Positions 17,901 to 25,582 of a stretch of 32,189 nt of DNA are shown here, in pieces. The DNA comes from a virus. Position 1 is the first letter of the stretch; every line of letters begins with the position of its first letter. Below the pieces are notes generated by a model. It made no database searches. It saw only the letters and a list, made by a program, of their open reading frames with translations, and was not told where the DNA came from. Where the stretch lies: the IMG/VR virus record IMGVR_UViG_3300022074_000210, positions 1-32,189 of that record. One strand, written 5' to 3'. Position numbers and translations under genes: made by a program.

Positions 17901-20781
17901 GATAGCGCGTGCGAAAGAAAGAATAGTTGGCGAGTACGGCGCACTCACAGCAGGGCAGAAAAACACCGGACTAAAACGTAAAATACTTGGCTTCTTACCG
18001 AATAATGCTGTTGAAGTGGAGCTTGAAAGGGCGGGGGTAGTCGGTGTTGATAAAGTTTTTGCTGCCATAGAAAACCAACGTGGTGGCCTAACTACCGCAG
18101 AGCAGGCGGTCAGAAACAGCCTACAACCCATACGCGAGTGGGCTGCTAAACAGTCTGGAGAAACGGTTAAAGCGTGGAATAACTTAATCTACGACAGCAC
18201 CGTTGACCAAGTAGACCCAGAGCTGACGCCACAGCAGGCACAAAAACGCTACGGCACGGAACCCGTAGACGGTACAAAACAGTTAAAGATAGACCGCTAT
18301 AAAGAACTGCGAGCGATCTATAACAGTAAGACGGTTGGTGCCGGAGGTAGGGAAAACTACACCGCTCTGCGTAAGCTGTATAAAGATCAGTACGACCAGC
18401 TTAATGACACGTTGCAAAACCGCATCGACGGGCTACCCATAGCAGAACAAGCGAAGACCAACCTCAAGAACGGTCTATACGCTAAGATGTTAGAGGCGAC
18501 TAAGCTGGAACCATACTTCCCGCTGACTCGTACTGGCACGTACTTCCTGTCTGTGAAGAACCCCAAGGAAGGTGCGGACTCTGCCGTGTTTGCATACGAG
18601 AACGCTGCGGAACGGTTCAGGGCAGCGGAAGCCTACGAAGCAGAAGGCTACGAAATATCGACGTTCAGCCCTAGTGACAAAGCCTCTTATGAGGACGCGC
18701 CCTCTGGTTCTTTTGTCTCCAGCATACTGGGTATTATGGAAGCGCAGAAACAAGGGATGACACCCGCACAGAAAGAAAACTTCAATGAAGTCCAAGAACA
18801 GATAACACGTTTGTTCATTGAGTACCTGCCAGAGTCTTCTTTTGCTAAGTCACTGCTCCGACGTAAGGGCACTGAAGGTTATGACGTAGATGCTGTGGAA
18901 GCAGCGCGTACGAAGGCTTTTGATCTGGCACGGCAGGTAGAGCGTATTAAAAACTCACGGCTAATCGACAACGCCGTACAAGAGATGCTCGAAGCCAACC
19001 CTAAAATGGCAGATGCGAACAGTCCAGAAATCGAAGAGGTAAAAGACCGCGCTAGATTCGCCGTCAATCCGCCACTGGACAGCTTTGCTAAAAACTCAAA
19101 CCGTATGGCATTCATGTGGACAATCGGCTTCAACGCCTCGTCTGCACTGGTCAACTTGTCACAGATACCGTTGTTCGCATACCCGATGTTGGCAGGTAAG
19201 TATGGGTTCGGGGCTACGCGGGACGCTCTAGGTGGTGCTACTAAGTTGTTTATGGGTTCTCCAACGAACAAAGACATAGCTACTTTAGTCGGAGACGCAA
19301 GAACGCCACGGTCTATAAGAGAAGCCCTACGTAAAGGCGATCTCAACGCAGCGAGAGAAGCCCTCAAAGACAAGGCAATGCCATCGCTGGATAACTACTA
19401 TACGTTTTCCCGCGACAAAGATGGCAAAGTCTCTTACGAAGTGCGTAAAGACTTAAATATAGATAAGGAACGCGCAGACGAACTAATAGACCTCCTACCG
19501 TTGATGGAACTTGCTGCTCGGCGGGGCCAACTCAACTCCTCGTTTATTGCCGACACACTCAGCACGAGTCAGGCGGGACGCAAGATGTCTAAGATGGACG
19601 CGGTGACAAACGCTTCGGCTCTTATGTTCCATGAAGCAGAAGTAATGAACCGCCAAGTCACGATGGTGGCAGCGTATAAGCTAGCACTAAAGAAGTTTAA
19701 CGGTGATAAGAAGAAAGCCGCTGAAGAAGCCGTACGTGAAACACAGCTAATCAACGGTGGTGCCACACTAGAAACTGGCCCACGGTACGCCCGTGAGAGT
19801 TTAGGTCGTATTGCGCTGATGTACAAAGCGTACGGCATACAGATGTACTACACGATGTTTAAGTCTGGTAGACAAGCTGTGGAAAACTTCTTTCCGGGGG
19901 ATGATGCTAAAAGCAGAGAGCTACGTAATGAGGCTCTGAAACAGCTTGCCGGTGTACACCTGTCCGCCTTGTTCTTTGCTGGAGTGCAGGGTCTACCGTT
20001 GTACGGTGCGGTCTCCATGCTTATCGACATGTTTAGAGAAGACTACGAGGAAGACACCGACACTATGCTGCGGCAGTACCTAGACAGCGAAGTGCTATTC
20101 AAGGGCGCTCTGTCTGAGATAACTGGGGTTGATGTGTCACAGCGCGTTAAGCTAACTGACCTGCTGTTTGAAGCTGACAGGTTTAACAGTGATCCGTCTC
20201 CAGAAGAAGAGATTGCTCACCTGTTTGGTGGCCCTGCATGGAGCATTTATGCGCGGGGTAGAGAGGGTATAGACAAACTACGTGAAGGCGAGATAGAGCG
20301 AGGTATAGAAGACCTAATGCCGGGAGCAGTGCGTAACGCCTATAAAGCTGTTATCAGATACCCAAGGGATGAGGGCATTCTCACTCGACGTGGCGATCCT
20401 ATCTACGATGACCTTACAAACGGCGATTTATTAACGCAGCTACTAGGGTTCCCACCCGTCGATTACACCAGACAAGCGGACGAGACATCTACAGCCAAAC
20501 GCTTAGACATAGCTGCGAGTGCTAAACGCCGTGACCTGCTGAGACGTTACTACGTTGCTAAGAGATTCGGTGACAGAGAAGGTATGCGTGACGCTCGACA
20601 ATCTATGCGGGAGTTCAACGAGTCCAGAGCCGTGCGTCGAGATCGCCAGAAGCGTATAACAGGTGACACTATTGATAGGTCAATACGTGGGCACGAGACT
20701 CGTTCTGCGGAAATGCACAACGGCACAACGCTATCGCCGTACATGAAGCGTACGGTGGATTCAGGCGAAGGGTTCTTGTAG
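14959..20781 (+). CDS. Giant polyvalent virion/ejection protein (1940 aa) with metallopeptidase-like motif
   Basis: The N-terminal 200 residues are Gly/Ala-rich with hydrophobic stretches (FGAGVVGVGEMAALGLAAP, GIAGAPGTAALGLGALAAG). Residues 270-720 are charged, Ala/Glu-rich and repetitive. Residues 841-845 are HEMAH, an HExxH zinc site, followed by EFVAEAF at 885-891, where Glu885 or Glu889 could be the third ligand; this is the arrangement of zincin metallopeptidases. The remaining 1000 residues are helical, with SFAKNSNRMAFMWTIGFNAS and, near the end, HLSALFFAGVQGLPLYGA and TRRGDPIYDD. These remind me of the long polyvalent proteins injected with phage DNA. The start at 14959 lies 6 bases after the previous stop and has a weak ribosome binding site. 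The gene is last in the late operon. An overprinted frame at 16481-16693 lies inside it. Confidence 0.85.
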   Translation: MPVVSREKVFRAYRNALATGDTEAVTALRAVLAGRTTPRPTPASRETGIFEDITSGFGAGVVGVGEMAALGLAAPLEEESELAAREKIQSIAESFRPEGGDPESVTYKLSSALGSIAGLASIPVAAGIAGAPGTAALGLGALAAGAAGTGEASERARAAGATEQERGEAALRGTAIGLLDILPVAKVVKFADLPTLNKLIDKIPPEKVETIGERIYSAGVTGGFEGAQEAASNVLQNLNEQEYNAAAETFGGTAEEAALGGGAGAILQGLVDLFAPRKAGKTVGDAVEEADVPAGTQIELFDDAERRTPKIDEVIDDIDQEERDRLFEGERAAEVSPDQLPLPGLEPERVGPQLQGLPAPEGETIAGETLAVTPEGEALGREEQRERLARRTREQSITEEPVSDEVRTGRERAEIAQREQPDLFPTELAVAEEAAVAPEAAPALETRPVTEEDLTTAGFAPNAAVRKRVIGKDLDDPEVRVELTNEANRLKSQKVRRGVTRLLEGVPSEQRDLPTPRKREPVAARSGTGDAVDISGVEPTAVGEDTAIAAVPDGRAVGDVGRSVGQPAAGARKQRGALARKVTSAVAKVNAARTEVTKAEEAVTTKPTQANQRKLARAEKKLEKATEEGVKANEQLADIGEEVIPQETVEAQRRAERAMPATAAATPATVEEVLAKEPTPAPAEPTVEEPAADVDLRAPEEKTADKQSLLAERRAERDRLVKEEGLSKADAMRVASEQVLNAPPRDYTEVLDASLPDTVKRAVRNNELRRALLELANKSGDKFISRVAKKLSDFTGDTKIMIVPPSQLGTVDGRQVDGRFITADNTIVLNKDYTDVYVLLHEMAHAATINTLKNPSHPTTKKLMKLHEASKEYLRNSYGSKNVAEFVAEAFTNPTFQGELARINPDGRPLSVWQEFIRVVSNFLGLGKERGTAQREAQQLIEDILAPAAKHRGAPLLASMTDPAGVRRVEKRLKDALPKGPIARAKERIVGEYGALTAGQKNTGLKRKILGFLPNNAVEVELERAGVVGVDKVFAAIENQRGGLTTAEQAVRNSLQPIREWAAKQSGETVKAWNNLIYDSTVDQVDPELTPQQAQKRYGTEPVDGTKQLKIDRYKELRAIYNSKTVGAGGRENYTALRKLYKDQYDQLNDTLQNRIDGLPIAEQAKTNLKNGLYAKMLEATKLEPYFPLTRTGTYFLSVKNPKEGADSAVFAYENAAERFRAAEAYEAEGYEISTFSPSDKASYEDAPSGSFVSSILGIMEAQKQGMTPAQKENFNEVQEQITRLFIEYLPESSFAKSLLRRKGTEGYDVDAVEAARTKAFDLARQVERIKNSRLIDNAVQEMLEANPKMADANSPEIEEVKDRARFAVNPPLDSFAKNSNRMAFMWTIGFNASSALVNLSQIPLFAYPMLAGKYGFGATRDALGGATKLFMGSPTNKDIATLVGDARTPRSIREALRKGDLNAAREALKDKAMPSLDNYYTFSRDKDGKVSYEVRKDLNIDKERADELIDLLPLMELAARRGQLNSSFIADTLSTSQAGRKMSKMDAVTNASALMFHEAEVMNRQVTMVAAYKLALKKFNGDKKKAAEEAVRETQLINGGATLETGPRYARESLGRIALMYKAYGIQMYYTMFKSGRQAVENFFPGDDAKSRELRNEALKQLAGVHLSALFFAGVQGLPLYGAVSMLIDMFREDYEEDTDTMLRQYLDSEVLFKGALSEITGVDVSQRVKLTDLLFEADRFNSDPSPEEEIAHLFGGPAWSIYARGREGIDKLREGEIERGIEDLMPGAVRNAYKAVIRYPRDEGILTRRGDPIYDDLTNGDLLTQLLGFPPVDYTRQADETSTAKRLDIAASAKRRDLLRRYYVAKRFGDREGMRDARQSMREFNESRAVRRDRQKRITGDTIDRSIRGHETRSAEMHNGTTLSPYMKRTVDSGEGFL
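16481..16693 (+). CDS. Candidate overprinted gene (70 aa) inside the 1940-aa virion gene
   Basis: This frame is shifted by one base from the surrounding giant gene. It has a GTG start with AAGGAG seven bases ahead, among the best ribosome binding sites in the window, and ends in TAG. The product reads like a genuine small globular protein: VIYLPRAKENLSQQEVEQAM, then AWSLQQSVKIPPSLLCL, then TDEQWEMLEEALDSLLLEQE. It has three amphipathic helices, two tryptophans and no low-complexity run. In contrast, the main frame here is a loose Gly/Ala/Val/Arg linker (GDAVDISGVEPTAVGEDTA). Codons in the small frame favour CTG, GTG and GAG, unlike the CTA/TTA-rich neighbours. I do not know its function. It could still be a chance frame, but the start signal and protein character argue against that. 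Confidence 0.6.
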   Translation: MSNVIYLPRAKENLSQQEVEQAMQLIYQAWSLQQSVKIPPSLLCLTDEQWEMLEEALDSLLLEQENSVVH

Positions 20782-20825
20782 AAAAAACCCCCCTACCGTG
20801 AGAAGGGGAGATCACGATAGGGGGG
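20782..20825 (-). terminator. Rho-independent terminator of the leftward operon
   Basis: Bases 20788-20801 (CCCCCCTACCGTGA) pair with 20812-20825 (TCACGATAGGGGGG), giving 13 Watson-Crick pairs of 14 around a 10-base loop. On the - strand the hairpin is followed at once by TTTTTT (A-run at 20782-20787), the standard signal for leftward transcripts. On the + strand no T-run follows, so it serves the rightward operon less well, if at all. It lies directly after the last late gene and 61 bases beyond the stop of the last leftward gene. Confidence 0.88.
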
Positions 20826-20834
20826 CGGATGGAA

Positions 20835-20872
20835 GATAAGACCTACGTGGGAGGAGACCGAGAGACCTTATC
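20835..20872. other. Weak inverted repeat between the convergent operons
   Basis: GATAAG at 20835-20840 is the reverse complement of CTTATC at 20867-20872, with 26 bases between them. The stem is only six pairs and no T-run follows on either strand. It could assist termination of the rightward transcript, or be chance. Confidence 0.3.
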
Positions 20873-20885
20873 AGGGCGAATCGTA

Positions 20886-21116
20886 TCACACCAATCTCCA
20901 AACGCGAACACCTGAAAAATTACCTTCTAGGCCCGATCTAGCCCGTATATCCCACTCCATATCATCCACACAAATACGTTTGATCTGTTGTAACGCCTTG
21001 TCTGTGTTTATGCACGGCACGAACACCGAACTACCTACTACCATAGAACTCCAATCGACGACGATGCGTACCCCATCAGGGTTTAAGTCATACGTCCTGA
21101 GTGTTAAATTCGCCAT
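20886..21116 (-). CDS. Small hypothetical protein ending in a GVRVWR motif
   Basis: This is a 76-aa protein, last gene of the leftward operon. I chose the ATG at 21116, which has AGGG just ahead and lies after the primase-helicase stop. In-frame ATGs further upstream fall inside an Asp/Glu repeat of the previous gene and are probably accidental. The protein reads MANLTLRTYDL, then GVRIVVDWSSMVVGSSVFVP, a helix with KALQQIKRI, and ends GVRVWRLV. This pattern (VGxSVF, a Lys/Arg helix, then GVRVWR) is also present in the partial gene at the right end of the window, so the two may be distant relatives. Function unknown; a nucleic-acid-binding role is possible from the basic helix. Confidence 0.65.
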   Translation of the reverse strand: MANLTLRTYDLNPDGVRIVVDWSSMVVGSSVFVPCINTDKALQQIKRICVDDMEWDIRARSGLEGNFSGVRVWRLV

Positions 21117-21138
21117 CTGCCCTGCGCCGCTGTATATA

Positions 21139-24069
21139 CTATTCGTATAGGCTATTTTCGCTTTCATCAGCTTCATCAGTTTCATCAGCTACGTCATCTT
21201 CATCAGTCGTGCCGAACACGTTACAGTTAACTATTAGCACTCGACCTGCCGGTATTGCTGATCCTATGTGAGTGCCTTTACCCAACCGCATAGAGCCACG
21301 CTTACCACCTAACTTGTTTATCAGGTCATGCACGAACGCGCTGTAATTTATCTGATGTGCTGCACACCAAGACTTTAGGTATTTCGGCACCAAGTACGCC
21401 TTCTTTGTATCCGTTTCATACCGCGCCACTAACTTACCTTTTGGTAGTGCTTCGGGTATGACGATGCTGTCCAGCCCGTTGCCAGAATTACTGCGTAGAT
21501 CGTCCGTGCTCTTGATTATCAGTATGTTGTTGTAGTTTTCCGTGATGTAGTCATTAAGAGTCTGCTCTACTGTCGTGCCCATATCATCCACCGCCCGTAG
21601 GTTTGCTTTGAGTAACTTGATAGTCCACTTGAACAACGCCTGCATATCGTAGTCAACCAGTTCTAATTTATTGGCGATGTACGCACCAGCTAGGGTGGTA
21701 GCCGCTCCGGCAGACCAGAAACGATTTTCCGCTGTAAGCCCTGCTTTCTCATCGACTAGACGCTGAAATTTGAGTACGAGTTTCTTAACGTCCTCCAGAT
21801 TCTGCAAAACGTACTGAATGTAGATCGGCCCTGCGTGTCCGTAGTTGTTCTTGAGAGCCATGTCAAAGCCATCGGTGTCCTTCTTGCTCTCGGTATCGTT
21901 GAAAACACGCTCTGCCCTCCACTCCATTATCCTCTGCGCCTCTGCTTTCGGCGCTTGTTTGCCTGCTGCAATACGCTCGACGACACTGGCATTGCCGGTG
22001 GTAACACACAAGAAGTGCCATGATTCACCACGAGCGCGTTCAAGGTTAGCCCCACCAGCCATACGACCACGTTGTTCCCCAGAAGATATTTGGTAAACCA
22101 AATTACTCAGTTGCCTCCACTCTGCGTTGGTCAACTCGTCTATGTAAAACGGTAGATTGCGTAACAGCTCTGCGCGGTTGAACTTGAACGAGTCGGTAGA
22201 AACTTCGGGGGTCATCATGCCTTTCTCGGCCCCCCACACCGAAGACGCTACCCGTACGGCTGCTGACTTACCGCATCCACTGAGATTAGTGTGTATGTGT
22301 AACGCGCAGGCATTCTGCGGTAGAAAGCTCATCAGGGGGGAGCCAAACGCTGTACACACAACATACTGGTGCATCACAAGTTCAGGCCGCGTGTTGTAAA
22401 AATTAGCCATCTTCTTCCACGCTTCGAGCGTACCCTTCGGCTGGAAGTACGGAATATAGGCAGCGGTAGACGTAGACGGGGGGTTATGCCGTACGTGATC
22501 TGCGTGTATCTCTCTATCACCTACGATAAAGGCACTCATGTCGTCGTTAGCCCAACCGAACTGTCGGTGCGCTATATCTGCTGTAGCAGTAGCTTGTAAT
22601 TCGTTTATCCAAGTAATCATATATAACATCAAGTCGTTGATTTGTGGGACAGCTACGCCCTGCATGGACATCTGCTTGCGTAGCTCCTCTTTTGAAGTAA
22701 CCGCCGTAAGCGGCAGGGTGAACTCTCGTACTTCGTCTTGGGGCAGGTGTATCCGGCAGACTACAGATTCACCGGCTTCTACATCCATCACCCGCTGCGT
22801 AACGTAAATATCATTGTGGTAAATAACGTGTTCGTCAACCTCACCGTCTTGGCTTATGTTCCTGACGTACACACCACCGTTCGTCCCCCGAAAATACGGA
22901 CGTGGGTAAACTGGTATAACGTGTTCTGTGGAAAGTTCTTGACCGACAATTTCCGCAACAAGCGTACCTTCTATCGGATCGCTTGGCCCATCTGACTCAA
23001 CTACATACGTACCGTCTTCGTTCACTTCGGCTTCGGGTATCTTACGCCCTAGAATAATAGGCGATTTGATCTTGCCCCAGTGTGGGCACTCCGTGCAGAT
23101 ACCGCCGTCGTTTTCGTCGAATGTCGTGCATCGGTACGGCCCCTTGATAAGATCTAACTTCTTGAGCGTTAGTTCAGGCGTGTACTCAGGGTGCTGGTTT
23201 GAGATCTTGTGCGCGGCTTTCTCACCGTCTACGCAAAACTTGGCGATAGATAACCCTGCTCGCCACATAGGCTCACTCGTCTCGGCCTGACCTTTTATTA
23301 TGCGGTGTAGTTGCTCGCATCCATTACCGTTCTGCGCTTTGAGCAGTATGCTTCTGAATTCATACTTAATGTTGCTCATCAGTGCATCGCGTAGGCTTGC
23401 TGGCCCCTCGGCAGGCGCATACTTCTTGGGAACTGGTATCGTATCCATCCCCAATTTACTGGCAAAAAAGTCAAAGTTAACCGTATCAGGGGTGTTGCCT
23501 ATGACTTCTACTGGCGCAGGTGTCTCAGGCTTGTGGTTGTGTGTGCCTACTATACGCAGCACTCGCGCTATATCGGCGGGAACTGCGGGATCTATCTCAA
23601 GCCCGAACTCTTTGCATTTGGCTTTGAACTGGTCAGCTACTACTTTCCACTGTTCTACCGCTACGGACTCTGACAGCACCCAGTAAACGTGTACGCCACG
23701 CCCAGAGTTAACGATAAGAGGTTTTGGTAATTCTAACGCTACACGAAACTCTTGCAGCCTGAGTAGTGCTTCCCTCTGTGTAGTAAACCCCTCGTTCTTA
23801 GCAGCTTTGTCTTCGCCAATGTCTAGGTCTAAAAAGAACGACTTAATCTGCTTGGCGTCTTCACTCTTGCGGGTACCTTCTTCTTTGAAGTTACTCAACG
23901 CAAAGTACATATCCCACCCTTCACTGTCGTGGTACTCGGCGGCTTCTGCTAGTTCATCTGTCGAATGAAAGTACGTCTGCCGAACTCCGTTCGACGCTAG
24001 GTCATATTGAAGGGCGACGTATACACCCTCTGTGGGTAATACCCACCGTAAAAATTCTCTTGTATTCAT
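21139..24069 (-). CDS. Bifunctional primase-helicase (AEP-type primase plus DUF927-like helicase)
   Basis: This is a 976-aa replication enzyme that should make primers and unwind DNA at the fork. I chose the ATG at 24069 (MNTREFLRWVLP) because upstream codons run into a structured gap. The primase part has Asp81-x-Asp83 (FFLDLDIG), then SGRGVHVYW at 122-130 with His127, and DIARVLRIVGTHNHK near 166-180. These are the three motif positions of archaeo-eukaryotic-type primases. The helicase part has a Walker A motif TNLSGCGKSA (Lys601), a Walker B LPFYIDELTN and a downstream LCVTTGN, as in DUF927/SF3-like phage helicases. The C-terminus is strongly acidic (DDEDDVADETDEADESEN), like the tail of T7 gp4, which contacts other replisome proteins. 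It follows the ssDNA-binding gene by 99 bases. Confidence 0.88.
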   Translation of the reverse strand: MNTREFLRWVLPTEGVYVALQYDLASNGVRQTYFHSTDELAEAAEYHDSEGWDMYFALSNFKEEGTRKSEDAKQIKSFFLDLDIGEDKAAKNEGFTTQREALLRLQEFRVALELPKPLIVNSGRGVHVYWVLSESVAVEQWKVVADQFKAKCKEFGLEIDPAVPADIARVLRIVGTHNHKPETPAPVEVIGNTPDTVNFDFFASKLGMDTIPVPKKYAPAEGPASLRDALMSNIKYEFRSILLKAQNGNGCEQLHRIIKGQAETSEPMWRAGLSIAKFCVDGEKAAHKISNQHPEYTPELTLKKLDLIKGPYRCTTFDENDGGICTECPHWGKIKSPIILGRKIPEAEVNEDGTYVVESDGPSDPIEGTLVAEIVGQELSTEHVIPVYPRPYFRGTNGGVYVRNISQDGEVDEHVIYHNDIYVTQRVMDVEAGESVVCRIHLPQDEVREFTLPLTAVTSKEELRKQMSMQGVAVPQINDLMLYMITWINELQATATADIAHRQFGWANDDMSAFIVGDREIHADHVRHNPPSTSTAAYIPYFQPKGTLEAWKKMANFYNTRPELVMHQYVVCTAFGSPLMSFLPQNACALHIHTNLSGCGKSAAVRVASSVWGAEKGMMTPEVSTDSFKFNRAELLRNLPFYIDELTNAEWRQLSNLVYQISSGEQRGRMAGGANLERARGESWHFLCVTTGNASVVERIAAGKQAPKAEAQRIMEWRAERVFNDTESKKDTDGFDMALKNNYGHAGPIYIQYVLQNLEDVKKLVLKFQRLVDEKAGLTAENRFWSAGAATTLAGAYIANKLELVDYDMQALFKWTIKLLKANLRAVDDMGTTVEQTLNDYITENYNNILIIKSTDDLRSNSGNGLDSIVIPEALPKGKLVARYETDTKKAYLVPKYLKSWCAAHQINYSAFVHDLINKLGGKRGSMRLGKGTHIGSAIPAGRVLIVNCNVFGTTDEDDVADETDEADESENSLYE
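21162..21206 (-). repeat. Nine-base repeats coding the acidic tail of the primase-helicase
   Basis: On the + strand, TTTCATCAG, CTTCATCAG and TTTCATCAG stand side by side at 21162-21188. CTTCATCAG occurs again at 21198-21206 after one diverged unit. On the coding strand they encode Asp-Glu-Thr/Ala/Ser triplets. The array explains both the acidic tail and the accidental Met-rich frame seen on top of it. Confidence 0.85.
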
Positions 24070-24077
24070 GGTTGCAC

Positions 24078-24089
24078 CCAATGCCGAGA
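24078..24089 (-). promoter_or_regulatory. Shared 12-base motif before the primase-helicase
   Basis: On the - strand this reads TCTCGGCATTGG, nine bases before the primase-helicase ATG. The only other copy I noticed, TCTCGGCAATGG, lies at 26250-26261 just before another leftward gene. Eleven of 12 bases are identical, and both fall in the rare non-coding gaps of the operon. It could be an operator, promoter part or translation signal. Confidence 0.35.
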
Positions 24090-24092
24090 GTA

Positions 24093-24152
24093 CGCTATGG
24101 CAGGGATGTCGGCGCATCTTTTTCGGGGAAAAGAGAACCCCTAGCCATAGCG
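24093..24152 (-). promoter_or_regulatory. Structured element with perfect 9-bp helix before the primase-helicase
   Basis: CGCTATGGC at 24093-24101 and GCCATAGCG at 24144-24152 are exact reverse complements. Inside are two more hairpins: GGGG at 24125-24128 with CCCC at 24138-24141, and GATG with CATC at about 24104-24118. Together they would make a three-way junction filling most of the 99-base gap between the ssDNA-binding gene and the primase-helicase. There is no T-run, so it is not an ordinary terminator. It may control translation or RNA processing, or bind a protein as DNA. Confidence 0.55.
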
Positions 24153-24168
24153 GAGTGATTGTTAGAGG

Positions 24169-24918
24169 TTAGTCATCCCAACCTTCAACAATGGCACTCA
24201 GATCGTCGTCATCTTCCTTGGGTGCGGGGGCAGATTTCTTCACGACCTTTTTTGGTTCCTCTACTTGAGAGGTATCTGGCTCATCACCGAATATGTCATC
24301 AGAGTCGTCATCCTCTAACGCAACGTCAGTGCTTTTGACACTACTGGTAGTATCATTAAACGGGTTATCAGGTTGTGCTACAAAGCCACCTTCTACAACG
24401 CCGAAAGGCGAGCGTGACACCATAGGCACGTATTCGATTACCTGTACACCGTTCAGGCGTAGGCTAACGCCGTTGTCCCGCATAGAGTACGGTACAAAAG
24501 TGAAAGCAAGGTTCACGGTACTGCCGGTAGTCAACTGAAAGTCTGTCGGCAGTTTGTTGTTCTGCGCGTCAACTTGTAGCGGGGGTGTGGTCTTGTCAGT
24601 GCCGTAAGCACCTTTCAACTTAGCCTTACCGATATAGTTGCCGTCATCGTCCTTCTTGAACGGTAGCGGAAACTTATCGGGCCAGCCCTTTTCTTTCTTG
24701 GACTTGTAAGCCACAGCCATTGCTTTGTATAGAGCCTTAGCTTCTGCTTCCGACATTACGAAAGACATAGAGTATTCCGCACCGTCATCCAGTGGATCAC
24801 ACTTAACAGAACCGCCTTTCCCACCGTTCGCTTTGTTATCGAACTTGTAGGTAGCGTCGAGTTTCGGATACAAGGCTTTTACGCCTTCAATTGTGTAGTA
24901 CATAAAATCTTCAGCCAT
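24169..24918 (-). CDS. Single-stranded DNA-binding protein, T7 gp2.5-like
   Basis: This is a 249-aa protein. The ATG at 24918 has GGAG ahead. The body is rich in beta strands and contains segments typical of gp2.5-like and related phage ssDNA-binding proteins: AEYSMSFVMSEAEAKAL, GWPDKFPLPFKKDDDGNY and NLAFTFVPYSM. Residues about 190-249 are disordered and strongly acidic, ending DDDDLSAIVEGWDD with an aromatic residue near the end, as in gp2.5, where the tail contacts polymerase and helicase. It would coat single strands at the fork. It overlaps the Cys4 gene upstream by 8 bases and precedes the primase-helicase, so it sits in the replisome cluster. Confidence 0.82.
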   Translation of the reverse strand: MAEDFMYYTIEGVKALYPKLDATYKFDNKANGGKGGSVKCDPLDDGAEYSMSFVMSEAEAKALYKAMAVAYKSKKEKGWPDKFPLPFKKDDDGNYIGKAKLKGAYGTDKTTPPLQVDAQNNKLPTDFQLTTGSTVNLAFTFVPYSMRDNGVSLRLNGVQVIEYVPMVSRSPFGVVEGGFVAQPDNPFNDTTSSVKSTDVALEDDDSDDIFGDEPDTSQVEEPKKVVKKSAPAPKEDDDDLSAIVEGWDD

Positions 24919-25582
24919 TTTGGTCTCCTAATTGGCTATTTATATCGAACCCTTCAGTCGCAGCGAAGGGCGAACCTTCGCGGTTGTGCGGAGCAACGTC
25001 GAAAGCTATTGCTGCTAACGTGTCATCTGCATCCACTATTCCCCTGACCAAACGTAGTTCCTCTTCTTCTAACGGTCTTTGTGGGTAGAAGAACAGCTTT
25101 GGTACAGGGCTACCCATATCAAAACTTATCCTCGTCACCACTGCTGCACTGGGCGTCCCATGCCCACTCAAGAACTTGGCATAAGCCTGTAGAGGCATAG
25201 AACTTCTACCTTGAGCCTTACCAAATATGGATGAGGCAGGAACTTGTAGTTGATACACAGTGTCTAACGCTTTTTCTTCAACAACCGCTAGTCGCTGGCT
25301 AAATCTACAAGCCCTACCCCCTCCAGCGCCGGAACCCCTGATGTTCTGTGAGCAGTCAATACACCGCGCACTTTGTTTCTGGTCTGACGGCACATCGGGT
25401 GAAGGTTTCTGGGTATCGCTAGACCAACACGTAGGCAGGCGTTTGGCGTTAGGATCGTAGGCATCTTTGTAGTACGAGCGCGATACTGCTGCTGCGTTCA
25501 CGATGATTACGTCTATCGACGTGGCGTCTGCTTGGAAGTCTAACCCAGTGAACTTATTACCCTGTAAGCTGATTCGGCGCAT
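24911..25582 (-). CDS. Hypothetical Cys4 (zinc-binding-like) protein of the replication cluster
   Basis: This is a 223-aa protein that starts at a TAATG junction after the HTH gene. Cys52, Cys74, Cys77 and Cys92 (TCWSSD, ARCIDCSQN, GRACRF) are placed like a zinc knuckle or treble-clef site. The flanks are beta-rich (DVIIVNAAAVSRSYY; YQLQVPASSIFG; RISFDMGSPVPKLFFYP). I know similar proteins in phage replication clusters next to ssDNA-binding proteins, but I do not know a proven role. Recombination mediator or replisome accessory is a guess from the overlap with the ssDNA-binding gene. The C-terminus is not unusual. Confidence 0.65.
   Translation of the reverse strand: MRRISLQGNKFTGLDFQADATSIDVIIVNAAAVSRSYYKDAYDPNAKRLPTCWSSDTQKPSPDVPSDQKQSARCIDCSQNIRGSGAGGGRACRFSQRLAVVEEKALDTVYQLQVPASSIFGKAQGRSSMPLQAYAKFLSGHGTPSAAVVTRISFDMGSPVPKLFFYPQRPLEEEELRLVRGIVDADDTLAAIAFDVAPHNREGSPFAATEGFDINSQLGDQNG

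Noticed and set aside
21117-21185. Longer N-terminus of the small terminal gene with Met-Lys-Leu repeats
   Set aside because: It is another frame of the Asp/Glu-coding repeat in the primase-helicase tail.
24067-24117. A longer start of the primase-helicase adding 16 residues
   Set aside because: The added part falls in the structured gap and reads unlike the rest; the ATG at 24069 gives the natural N-terminus.
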